A stretch of DNA of 64,000 nt from Marinobacter antarcticus (GTDB taxonomy: Bacteria; Pseudomonadota; Gammaproteobacteria; Pseudomonadales; Oleiphilaceae), in assembly GCF_900142385.1 (NCBI RefSeq), contig NZ_FRAQ01000003.1:214044-278043 (forward strand), read 5' to 3'. Below the pieces are notes generated by a model. The model was not told the origin of the DNA. It was given only the letters and a program-made list of their open reading frames with translations, and ran no database searches. Shown here piece by piece: positions 55,028-63,022 of the stretch. Numbering within the stretch: position 1 is the stretch's first letter; every line of letters starts with the position of its first letter. A program made the translations under genes and the position numbers.

Positions 55028-55807
55028 ATGAGCGATCTGATTCAGCTCGAAAAACGCGGACACATTGCAGTACTGACCATCAATAATCCGCCGGCCAATA
55101 CCTGGACAGCGGATTCCCTGCTGAAGTTGACCAAAACCGTTCGTGAACTCAACGAAGACACGAATATTTTTGCGCTGGTTCTGACCGGCCAGGGCGAGAA
55201 ATTCTTTTCCGCAGGCGCCGATCTTAAAACCTTTGCCGATGGCGACAAGGCCCGGGCCAACTACATGGCTCAGCTCTTCGGTGAAGCTTTTGCCGCATTG
55301 ACAGCGTTCCGTGGCGTATCCATTGCCGCGATAAACGGTTACGCGATGGGCGGAGGCCTTGAGTGTGCGTTGGCCTGTGATATCCGTATTGCCGAAGAGC
55401 ATGCACAGATGGCATTACCGGAAGCGTCTGTTGGCCTCCTGCCCTGTGCGGGTGGCACCCAGAATCTGCCTTGGATAGTGGGTGAGGGCTGGGCCAAGCG
55501 CATGATTCTGTGTGGCGAGCGGGTCAAGGCCGATAAGGCGTTGCAGATTGGCCTGGTTGAAGAAGTTGTTGCCAGCGGTAAGGCGCTGGAGAAGGCGCTG
55601 GAGTTGGCGGAAATGGCGTGCAAGCAAAGCCCGTCTTCGGTCGCCCGTTGCAAGACTCTGGTGATGAGTTCCCGTGATGGTCGCAGCCACTCCGATAGCT
55701 GGCGCATGGAGCGTGAGCTATTCGTTGAGCTGTTCTCAACTGAAGATCAGAAAGAAGGCGTGAATGCCTTCCTGGATAAACGTAAACCGGAATGGAAAAA
55801 CCGCTGA
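55028..55807 (+). CDS. Enoyl-CoA hydratase (valine pathway)
   Basis: 259 residues of the crotonase fold. Oxyanion loops are FFSAGADLKTF (near 62) and AMGGGLECAL (near 106); the catalytic-side motif is ALPEASVGLLPCAGGTQNL. Likely hydrates methacrylyl-CoA to 3-hydroxyisobutyryl-CoA. Two adjacent ATGs (55025 and 55028) are possible; ACAGGAGAAAG favours 55028 slightly. In operon with the dehydrogenase upstream and the hydrolase downstream. Confidence 0.9.
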   Translation: MSDLIQLEKRGHIAVLTINNPPANTWTADSLLKLTKTVRELNEDTNIFALVLTGQGEKFFSAGADLKTFADGDKARANYMAQLFGEAFAALTAFRGVSIAAINGYAMGGGLECALACDIRIAEEHAQMALPEASVGLLPCAGGTQNLPWIVGEGWAKRMILCGERVKADKALQIGLVEEVVASGKALEKALELAEMACKQSPSSVARCKTLVMSSRDGRSHSDSWRMERELFVELFSTEDQKEGVNAFLDKRKPEWKNR

Positions 55808-55841
55808 AACCCTGGGGCACATCGGTTCAAGGATTTGTTAT

Positions 55842-56942
55842 ATGAGTCATCAACCTGTAAAGAGCCATCAACCGATTGTTTTTGAAGAGTTGAAAACCGC
55901 TGACGGCGCTCTGATTGCCGTAGCCCGGCTGAACACGCCCAAAGCGCTCAACTCACTCTCTCTCGAAATGATTCGGCTGCTGACACCTCAACTAAAGCGC
56001 TGGGCCGAAGACGACAGAATTCGTGCCGTCTGGATCGAGGCGGAAGGTGACAAAGCATTTTGTGCCGGCGGCGATATTATAGCGCTTTACCGCAGCATGA
56101 CCGAACCACAGCGTGGGGCCGGCGCGAGTGAAGGTGCAGCCTTTTTCACCGAAGAATACGAGATGGACTATCTGATTCACTCGTTTCCAAAGCCGGTGGT
56201 GTGCTGGGGGCACGGCATTGTGATGGGTGGCGGTATTGGCATCATGGCCGGCGCCTCTCACCGGGTGGTTACCGAGGCGTCCAAACTGGCTATGCCGGAG
56301 AGCAGTATCGGGCTATATCCGGACGTTGCCGCTGGCTGGTTTCTGAACCGCACACCCGGGCGCACGGGGCTGTTTCTTGGTTTGACCGGTGCTCGTATGA
56401 ATGCCGCCGACGCACTGTTCATTGGTCTTGCCGATCGATTCATCAAACACGAACTGAAAACTGCCGTGGTCGCTGACCTGATCGCCCAAAACTGGAAGGG
56501 TGAAGATGCTTTCGCCATGGTTGGCAGCGTGCTCAGGCAGCACGAAAATCAAAGCGCGGATGCGTTACCCGAGTCTCCGGTGCGGGCTCATTTCGATGAG
56601 ATCAACCGGGTGACTGATGCCGACAGCCTGACCGTCATGGTCGCGCAGATGATGGAACTTGCGAGTGGCGATGGCTGGCTTGCCAAGGCGACCCGGCCTC
56701 TGGAAGCCGCCTCGCCAACGTCGCTGGCACTGTGCTGGCAGCATCTTCGGAACTGCCGCCAGGACAGCCTCAGCGAGGTGCTCGCCAAAGAGATCATGCT
56801 CTCCCGGAATTGTTTGAGCAAAGGGGAGTTCGCCGAAGGTGTGCGCGCGCTCCTGATCGACAAGGACAAACAGCCCCGCTGGCGCTACGCCTCGTTGGCG
56901 GAAATGGACAGTGAGTGGATTGACAGCTTTTTCAAAAACTAG
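55842..56942 (+). CDS. 3-hydroxyisobutyryl-CoA hydrolase
   Basis: 366 residues. It is longer than hydratases and has the hydrolase hallmarks FCAGGDIIALY (near 66-77), GIVMGGGIGIMAGASHRV and MPESSIGLYPDVAAGWFLNR, in which Glu and Asp take the catalytic positions. It frees 3-hydroxyisobutyrate for MmsB. AAGGA lies 8 bases before ATG 55842. A strong hairpin follows the stop. Confidence 0.93.
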   Translation: MSHQPVKSHQPIVFEELKTADGALIAVARLNTPKALNSLSLEMIRLLTPQLKRWAEDDRIRAVWIEAEGDKAFCAGGDIIALYRSMTEPQRGAGASEGAAFFTEEYEMDYLIHSFPKPVVCWGHGIVMGGGIGIMAGASHRVVTEASKLAMPESSIGLYPDVAAGWFLNRTPGRTGLFLGLTGARMNAADALFIGLADRFIKHELKTAVVADLIAQNWKGEDAFAMVGSVLRQHENQSADALPESPVRAHFDEINRVTDADSLTVMVAQMMELASGDGWLAKATRPLEAASPTSLALCWQHLRNCRQDSLSEVLAKEIMLSRNCLSKGEFAEGVRALLIDKDKQPRWRYASLAEMDSEWIDSFFKN

Positions 56943-56944
56943 CC

Positions 56945-56970
56945 AAAAAGGCCGCCCGAGCGGGCGGCCT
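56945..56970 (-). terminator. Hairpin between hydrolase and mmsB, A-run on its left side
   Basis: AGGCCGCCCG (56949-56958) and CGGGCGGCCT (56961-56970) make a perfect 10-bp stem. The U-run is on the minus strand (AAAAA on plus), so it would terminate antisense transcription; on the plus strand it is a stem without a T-run and may slow or stabilise the mRNA. Confidence 0.5.
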
Positions 56971-57002
56971 ACTCAACCGAATACAAAAACAAGGGGATGA
57001 TT

Positions 57003-57890
57003 ATGGCAACGATTACCTTTATTGGTCTGGGCAACATGGGCGGCCCTATGGCCAGCAACCTTGTAAAAGCCGGGCACGACGTAACCGTTTTTGACCTGTC
57101 AAAAGATGCGGTAGCTGCGCTGGTCTCAGAGGGCGCGAAATCTGCAGCCACGGCTCATGAAGCCGCCAAGGGGGCAGAGTGTGTAATCACCATGCTGCCT
57201 GCGGGCCAGCACGTTGAGGCTGTGTATCTGGGTGATGATGGCCTGCTGGCCAAGTTGCCTGCGGGCACTCTGGTCATTGATTCATCCACTATTGCACCGG
57301 AAACCGCTCGCGGAGTGGCGGAAGAGGCCGAGGCCAGAAATATTCCATTCCTTGATGCGCCGGTCTCCGGCGGTGTGGGTGGTGCCAAAGCCGGTACACT
57401 GACCTTCATCTGTGGCGGCGCTGAGGATACCTTCAATAAGGCGAAGCCAATTCTGGAAACCATGGGTAAGAACATCTTCCATGCCGGCGAGCACGGCGCC
57501 GGTCAGGTTGCCAAAATCTGCAACAACATGCTGTTGGCTATCCTGATGGCAGGCACCAGTGAAGCCTTGGCTCTGGGTGTGAAAAACGGGCTGGACCCTG
57601 CGGTTCTTTCGGAGGTTATGAAGCAGAGCTCCGGCGGTAACTGGGCGTTGAATGTATACAATCCCTGGCCTGGAGTCATGGATGCGGCGCCCGCTTCACG
57701 GGGTTATGAAGGTGGCTTCCTGGTCAACCTGATGAACAAGGATCTTGGTCTGGCTTTTGATAATGCCGTCAAGAATCATGCGGCGATTCCTATGGGATCT
57801 CTCGCCCGTAACCTGTTTGAGCTCCATGCCGGGCAGGGCAATGGAACACTGGATTTTTCCAGTATCCAGCGTCTTTACAAGCCTGAGTAA
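57003..57890 (+). CDS. mmsB: 3-hydroxyisobutyrate dehydrogenase
   Basis: 295 residues. The NAD-binding GLGNMGGPMA is at about 7-16, DAPVSGGVGGAKAGTL near 119-134 is the substrate signature, and the catalytic Lys is in GAGQVAKICNN (near 171). Oxidises 3-hydroxyisobutyrate to methylmalonate semialdehyde, which MmsA uses. Start ATG 57003 follows AAGGGG; ATG 56997 is too close to it. Last gene of the valine operon, closed by a terminator. Confidence 0.95.
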   Translation: MATITFIGLGNMGGPMASNLVKAGHDVTVFDLSKDAVAALVSEGAKSAATAHEAAKGAECVITMLPAGQHVEAVYLGDDGLLAKLPAGTLVIDSSTIAPETARGVAEEAEARNIPFLDAPVSGGVGGAKAGTLTFICGGAEDTFNKAKPILETMGKNIFHAGEHGAGQVAKICNNMLLAILMAGTSEALALGVKNGLDPAVLSEVMKQSSGGNWALNVYNPWPGVMDAAPASRGYEGGFLVNLMNKDLGLAFDNAVKNHAAIPMGSLARNLFELHAGQGNGTLDFSSIQRLYKPE

Positions 57891-57894
57891 GATA

Positions 57895-57932
57895 TTCCGG
57901 GGCAGGGTCTTCCTTGCCCCGGAAGCTTTCTT
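57895..57932 (+). terminator. Intrinsic terminator after mmsB
   Basis: TTCCGGGGCA (57895-57904) faces TGCCCCGGAA (57915-57924), with additional G-C pairs inside, followed by a T-rich stretch. It ends the valine operon. Confidence 0.8.
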
Positions 57933-58087
57933 TGCAATTAATATTTCCCGCCTTTTATATCCCTGCCAGTCGTCGTAAAACTGTTGAGCAAGATAACTAT
58001 AAGGAGGAGAATGAATCTTCTCAATGTTGGATCGGTAGCGAGTATAACGTAGCCGGTTTTTGATCACGGTTGCAGGTCTCTCTAGCT

Positions 58088-59044
58088 ATGCTGACGAATA
58101 CCTTTGTACTTTACTTATCGACGGTGTTGATCTGGGGGTCGACGTTTATTGCGATACCCCTGCAGTTGGGCGAAGTGCCCGGTGATGTGTCTATCGCCTA
58201 TCGGTTTGGGTTGGCCGCGCTGGTGCTGATGGTTTGGTGCCACGTGACCCGTCGGAATATGAAATTCGGCGTTCGTCAGCATCTCTGGATGGCGGGCCAG
58301 GGCCTGATGTTATTCGGGTTCAACTACATGCTGGTTTATCAGGCCGCAGCCGACATAACCAGTGGATTGATCGCGGTGGTGTTTTCTACCATTATCGTAA
58401 TGAACATCGTTAACGGTGCCCTGTTTTTTGGTAACCGCGTATCGCGTACCGTTATTGTCGGAGCCGCTTTTGGGCTGGTGGGTATCTGTCTGGTGTTCCT
58501 GCCGGAAATCCGCGCTCTGGACGCAGACGGTGCTACCTTACGCGCAATTATCCTGAGTTTGGTGGGAACGTTTATCACCTCGTTCGGTAACATGCTCTCC
58601 GTCCGAAATCAGTCTTCGAAACTACCCATCATGCAGAGCAACGCCTACGGTATGGCTTATGGCGCCCTTGTATTGGCGCTCATTGCCTGGGGTCGGGGTG
58701 AACTGTTTGTTTTCGAAGCAAGCTGGACTTACACGGGGTCTCTGATCTACCTCGCTCTGGTCGGTTCGGTGCTGGGGTTCGGGAGTTTTCTCACGCTGCT
58801 TGGGCGAATAGGGCCGGAGCGTGCGGCCTACTGCATGGTGCTCTTCCCGGTGGTGGCGCTTGCGCTCTCAACCGTATTCGAGAACTATCACTGGACTGGC
58901 GAGGCGGTTGCGGGCGTGTCGCTGGTACTTGCCGGTAACCTGCTGGTGATAATGCCCAAAGAGCAGCTGCAGCGGGTATTGCGGATCGTTCGCCCGGCCC
59001 TGAGTCGCACAATAGAGAGTGCGCCGCGCGACGATGGTCAGTGA
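58088..59044 (+). CDS. EamA/DMT-type transporter
   Basis: 318 residues with ten predicted membrane segments in two EamA repeats (opening LIWGSTFIAIPLQLG; second repeat from about 150). Exports a small metabolite in related proteins; substrate unknown. ATG 58088 is used, the in-frame TTG 58070 having no better site. The C-terminus (about 295-318) is a hydrophilic tail. Followed at 93 bases by the OsmC-YcaO gene. Confidence 0.86.
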   Translation: MLTNTFVLYLSTVLIWGSTFIAIPLQLGEVPGDVSIAYRFGLAALVLMVWCHVTRRNMKFGVRQHLWMAGQGLMLFGFNYMLVYQAAADITSGLIAVVFSTIIVMNIVNGALFFGNRVSRTVIVGAAFGLVGICLVFLPEIRALDADGATLRAIILSLVGTFITSFGNMLSVRNQSSKLPIMQSNAYGMAYGALVLALIAWGRGELFVFEASWTYTGSLIYLALVGSVLGFGSFLTLLGRIGPERAAYCMVLFPVVALALSTVFENYHWTGEAVAGVSLVLAGNLLVIMPKEQLQRVLRIVRPALSRTIESAPRDDGQ

Positions 59045-59137
59045 ACAACACGAGGTACGCGTGATGCGGTGTTAAGTCTATAATGGCCGCAACGCGTGGC
59101 AGCAGCGCGCCAAATTCTACAAATCGGTACCCTCGCA

Positions 59138-61327
59138 ATGGAAATCAACGTTAACTTTCTCGACAACCTCCGAATTGAAGCCAGGTTTGACGACTTCACG
59201 GTTATTGCCGACCAACCCATACGTTACAAAGGCGACGGTTCAGCGCCCGGTCCTTTCGACTACTTTTTGGCATCCTCTGCGTTGTGTGCTGCCTATTTTG
59301 TTCGGGTATATTGCATAGCTCGCAACATTCCGACCGACAATATCCGCCTGTCGCAGAACAACATCGTTGATCCTGAAAACCGCTATAACCAGATTTTCAA
59401 GATTCAGGTTGAGTTGCCAGAGGACATCTCTGACAAAGACCGCCAGGGCATTGTGCGTTCAATCGACCGTTGTACGGTCAAAAAGGTGGTGCAAACCGGC
59501 CCTGATTTCCAGATTGAAGTCGTAGACAGTCTCGATGAAGACGCCCAGGCGCTTCTGATGACCAAGCCCGAGGGTGACGCCAGCACTTACATTGTGGGTA
59601 AAGACCTGCCGGTGGAGCAAACCATCGCTAACATGACCGCAATTCTGGCAGACCTTGGCATGAAGATTGAAATCGCGTCCTGGCGCAATATAGTGCCTCA
59701 TGTGTGGTCACTGCATATTCGCGATGCTGCCTCGCCCATGTGTTTCACCAATGGTAAGGGCTCCACGAAAGAAAGCGCCCTGTGTTCGGCGCTGGGGGAG
59801 TTTATTGAGCGTCTGAACTGCAACTTCTTCTACAATGATCAGTTTTTTGGTGAAGACATCGCCAACAGTGAGTTTGTTCATTATCCGATGGAACGCTGGT
59901 TCAAACCGGGGCCAGATGACGAATTGCCGCAGGGCATTCTGGACGACCACTGCCTGGCCATCTATAACCCGGACGATGAACTGTGCGGTTCCAACCTGAT
60001 CGACACCAACTCTGGCAATGTCGAGCGCGGAATCTGCTCCTTGCCGTTTGTGCGCCATTCAGACAGCGAGGTGGTGTACTTCCCCTCGAATCTGATCGAG
60101 AACCTGTTCCTGAGCAATGGCATGAGTGCTGGCAACACATTGTATGAAGCGCAAGTACAATGCCTGTCAGAAATCTTTGAGCGGGCAGTGAAAAAGCAGA
60201 TCATTCAGGAAGAAATTGTACTACCCGATGTGCCTCTGCACGTGCTGGAAAAATACCCCGATATTCTGGAGGGCATTCGCGCGCTGGAAGCGCAGGGTTA
60301 TCCGGTGTTGGTCAAAGACGCCTCCCTCGGCGGCCAGTTCCCGGTAGCTTGTGTCACCCTGATGAACCCGAAAACCTCCGGCGTTTTTGCCTCCTTCGGA
60401 GCGCACCCGATGCTGGAAGTGGCACTGGAGCGCAGCCTTACCGAATTGATGCAAGGCCGCAGCTTTGAAGGCCTGAATGATATGCCGCCGCCGACCTTCA
60501 ACAGCCTCGCGGTTTCTGAGCCTAATAACTATGTGGAACACTTCATTGATTCCAGTGGCGTCGTTTCCTGGCGTTTCTTCAGTGCCAAAGAGGATTACGA
60601 GTTTAGCGAATGGGATTTCTCGGGCACCAACGAAGAGGAAGCGGCCTGCCTGTTCAATATCCTCAAAGACATGGGCAAAGAAGTATACACAGCGGTTTAT
60701 GATGACCTGGGCGCCCCAGTCTGCCGCATGCTGGTGCCTGGCTATTCCGAGGTATACGAGGTAGAGGATCTGATCTGGGACAACACCAACAGGGCGCTGG
60801 ACTACCGTGAAGATATCCTCAACCTGCACTCCCTGAGTGATGAGCAATTGGCCGCTCTGGTGGAGCGTCTGGAAGACAGCCAAATCGACGATTACACGGA
60901 TATCATTACCCTGATCGGTATTGAGTTCGATGAAAACACGGTTTGGGGGCAGCTCACCATTCTAGAGCTTAAGCTGTTGATCAACCTTGCTCTGCAGAGG
61001 CATGAAGAAGCCCTTGAGCAGGTCGAAATGTTCATGCAGTTCAATGACAACACTGTTGAGCGCGGATTGTTTTACCGGGCAATGAATGCGCTACTGGAAA
61101 TTACTCTCGATGATGAACTTGAACTGAGTGATTATCTGGTGAACCTCCGACGCATGTTTGGCGATCAGACCATGGATGCTGTGGTGGGCTCGGTGAATGG
61201 CAGTGTGCGCTTCTACGGGCTTACCCCAACCAATATGCAGCTGGAAGGCCTGGAAAAACACCTGCGCCTGATCGAAAGTTATAAGAAACTGCATGCAGCG
61301 CGTGCCGCGAGAGCTGGACACGGATAG
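59138..61327 (+). CDS. OsmC domain-YcaO domain fusion protein
   Basis: 729 residues. The first ~140 residues fit OsmC (PIRYKGDGSAPGPFDYFLASSALCAAYFV; a Cys in that helix, and a second Cys in DRCTVKKVVQTGP), a fold seen in peroxide reductases. The rest is a YcaO cyclodehydratase/ATP-binding domain: KGSTKESALCSALGEFIER (near 222), CLSEIFERAVKK (near 350) and AHPMLEVALERSLTELMQG. E. coli YcaO is linked to methylthiolation of ribosomal protein S12. A C-terminal helical part from 620 on completes the protein. A sulfurtransferase gene follows 36 bases later. GTG 59096 is a less likely start. Confidence 0.87.
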   Translation: MEINVNFLDNLRIEARFDDFTVIADQPIRYKGDGSAPGPFDYFLASSALCAAYFVRVYCIARNIPTDNIRLSQNNIVDPENRYNQIFKIQVELPEDISDKDRQGIVRSIDRCTVKKVVQTGPDFQIEVVDSLDEDAQALLMTKPEGDASTYIVGKDLPVEQTIANMTAILADLGMKIEIASWRNIVPHVWSLHIRDAASPMCFTNGKGSTKESALCSALGEFIERLNCNFFYNDQFFGEDIANSEFVHYPMERWFKPGPDDELPQGILDDHCLAIYNPDDELCGSNLIDTNSGNVERGICSLPFVRHSDSEVVYFPSNLIENLFLSNGMSAGNTLYEAQVQCLSEIFERAVKKQIIQEEIVLPDVPLHVLEKYPDILEGIRALEAQGYPVLVKDASLGGQFPVACVTLMNPKTSGVFASFGAHPMLEVALERSLTELMQGRSFEGLNDMPPPTFNSLAVSEPNNYVEHFIDSSGVVSWRFFSAKEDYEFSEWDFSGTNEEEAACLFNILKDMGKEVYTAVYDDLGAPVCRMLVPGYSEVYEVEDLIWDNTNRALDYREDILNLHSLSDEQLAALVERLEDSQIDDYTDIITLIGIEFDENTVWGQLTILELKLLINLALQRHEEALEQVEMFMQFNDNTVERGLFYRAMNALLEITLDDELELSDYLVNLRRMFGDQTMDAVVGSVNGSVRFYGLTPTNMQLEGLEKHLRLIESYKKLHAARAARAGHG

Positions 61328-61363
61328 AGCTAGTCTGAACCCCTGACTGAGTGCTAAAACGGT

Positions 61364-62209
61364 ATGAACTTTCCTCTTGTTACAACGGACTGGTTGGCAG
61401 ATAACCTGACCAGGAAGGACCTCGTGCTTCTCGATGCCAGCATGGTGACTGTGATCGGCAGAGAGCCCATTGTGTATGACCGGCCGGTGTTTATCCCGGG
61501 AGCCAGAAAGTTCGATCTGGAGGGAGATTTTTGTGACCTCAGCTCCCCGATGGTTCATGCTTTTCCAACGGAAGAACAGTTCACGCGGGAAGCTCGGAAG
61601 CTTGGGATAAACGCCGACAGCACCGTCATTATCTATGACAATCAGGGCGTCTATTCCTCACCAAGGGCCTGGTGGATGTTTCAGGCGATGGGGCATGAAA
61701 ACACCTTTGTTGTGGACGGTGGCTTGCCCAAGTGGCTTGCGGAAAAAAGAGAGACGGTTTCCAGCCTTGTGCAGGAGCAGGCCGAGTCAGGAAACATCAG
61801 AGGCGTGTTTCACTCAGGCATGGTGTGTGATTCCAGCTGCCTTCTGAAAGAGTTGGAAGCAGTGAGGGTAGCTGCCGTTGATGCACGCTCCTCCGAGCGT
61901 TTTTTCGGAACAGCACCAGAGCCAAGAGAAGGGGTTCGCAGTGGGCATATTCCAGGGTCACGGAACCTGCCGTTCTCCCAGGTTTTGGATGAGCACACGT
62001 TCAAAAGTGCAGAGCAGTTAAAGGCGGTCTTTGCGCGAACCTTGCCAGTAGACAGTGAGCGAACCGTGTTTTCCTGCGGCTCGGGTATAACCGCCTGCAT
62101 TATATTGATGGCTGCCGTTATTGCAGGCTACAAAAACAATGTGCTGTACGATGGTTCCTGGGCTGACTGGGGGAGTAATCCGTCGTTGCCAGTTACCACA
62201 TCAGAGTGA
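61364..62209 (+). CDS. Thiosulfate/3-mercaptopyruvate sulfurtransferase
   Basis: 281-residue tandem rhodanese. N-terminal domain opens with VTTDWLADNL and is inactive; the C-terminal domain has RSSERFFGTAPEPREGVRSGHIPGSRNLP and the active Cys in SCGSGITAC (near 238), close to the CGSGVTA of E. coli SseA. It could supply persulfide. Position just after the OsmC-YcaO gene suggests sulfur handling in the same process, unproved. Confidence 0.9.
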   Translation: MNFPLVTTDWLADNLTRKDLVLLDASMVTVIGREPIVYDRPVFIPGARKFDLEGDFCDLSSPMVHAFPTEEQFTREARKLGINADSTVIIYDNQGVYSSPRAWWMFQAMGHENTFVVDGGLPKWLAEKRETVSSLVQEQAESGNIRGVFHSGMVCDSSCLLKELEAVRVAAVDARSSERFFGTAPEPREGVRSGHIPGSRNLPFSQVLDEHTFKSAEQLKAVFARTLPVDSERTVFSCGSGITACIILMAAVIAGYKNNVLYDGSWADWGSNPSLPVTTSE

Positions 62210-62264
62210 CCTGGCTTTACAGTACTTTTCTGAAAAGCGCGTTTGAAAAAGTGTGCAGAAGCGA

Positions 62265-62564
62265 ATGATGATAGATGCGATAACCGTCCCAGACCCCAGC
62301 ATTAGCTGCACAAGTTGCCAGGCGTGCTGCTGCCGCCTGGAAGTGATGCTGATCACCGAGACGGGTGTGCCTGAGCGGTTTGTTGAGACCGATCAGTGGG
62401 GCGGCCTAACCATGGCGCGATTAGAAGATGGCTGGTGCGCAGCGCTGGACCGCAACACCATGTCATGTTCAATCTATGAGAAGCGACCGTTGATCTGCCG
62501 GGAGTTTGAAATGGGCGGCTACGAGTGTAAAGCCGAACGCGCCGTCAACGCTCCGATAACGTAA
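62265..62564 (+). CDS. YkgJ-type cysteine-cluster protein
   Basis: 99 residues with a Cys-rich pattern SCTSCQACCCRLEV near 15-28 and later Cys in GWCAAL, MSCSIY, LICREF and YECKAE, matching the YkgJ/UPF0153 cluster family, thought to bind zinc or iron-sulfur. Function unknown. The start could be GTG 62253 or ATG 62265/62268; ATG 62265 is used. A weak hairpin (CCGATA/TATCGG, 62553-62572) overlaps the stop. Confidence 0.82.
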   Translation: MMIDAITVPDPSISCTSCQACCCRLEVMLITETGVPERFVETDQWGGLTMARLEDGWCAALDRNTMSCSIYEKRPLICREFEMGGYECKAERAVNAPIT

Positions 62565-62586
62565 AGTATCGGCTTTTCTTGGCCGG

Positions 62587-62835
62587 TTACTGCTCTTTGT
62601 CCTGGGCGAACTTCACTCGTATTTTGTTTTTACTGATACGGGCGTCGTTCAAACGCGCCTTGGCCATCTTGGCCTCCTTTGGATCCGGCATTTCCACGAA
62701 GCCAAAACCCTTTGATGTGCCAGTTTCTTTATCTAAAACCAGTGTGCACTCAGTGACAGTGCCGTGAGCCGAAAACAGCTCCTGGATTTCCTGTTCTGTT
62801 GTTGTGCGTGCGAGGTTGCGGACTAATAGTTTCAT
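62587..62835 (-). CDS. RRM-type RNA-binding protein
   Basis: 82 residues, one RNA recognition motif: LLVRNL is RNP2 and KGFGFVEM is RNP1 (near 42-49). Single-domain RRMs of this kind occur in marine bacteria and cyanobacteria and are often cold-induced. Target RNA unknown. The 187-base gap to vgrG holds a TGCGTC/GACGCA stem (62926-62940). Confidence 0.92.
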   Translation of the reverse strand: MKLLVRNLARTTTEQEIQELFSAHGTVTECTLVLDKETGTSKGFGFVEMPDPKEAKMAKARLNDARISKNKIRVKFAQDKEQ

Positions 62836-63022
62836 GATGGGCCATATAAAAAGGTAATTATGAACCCAATTGTTTCAGTGTGGGTTAGTAAGAACAAGCT
62901 GTTTTGTCTGCGTGATGAGATCTAATGCGTCTTTGACGCAGTGAGAGTTTGATTAAACGCCGTTTTTGCTACAGAATCTTCTCCCGGACTCATACAGAAC
63001 CATACCTTCAAGGATTGAAGAT

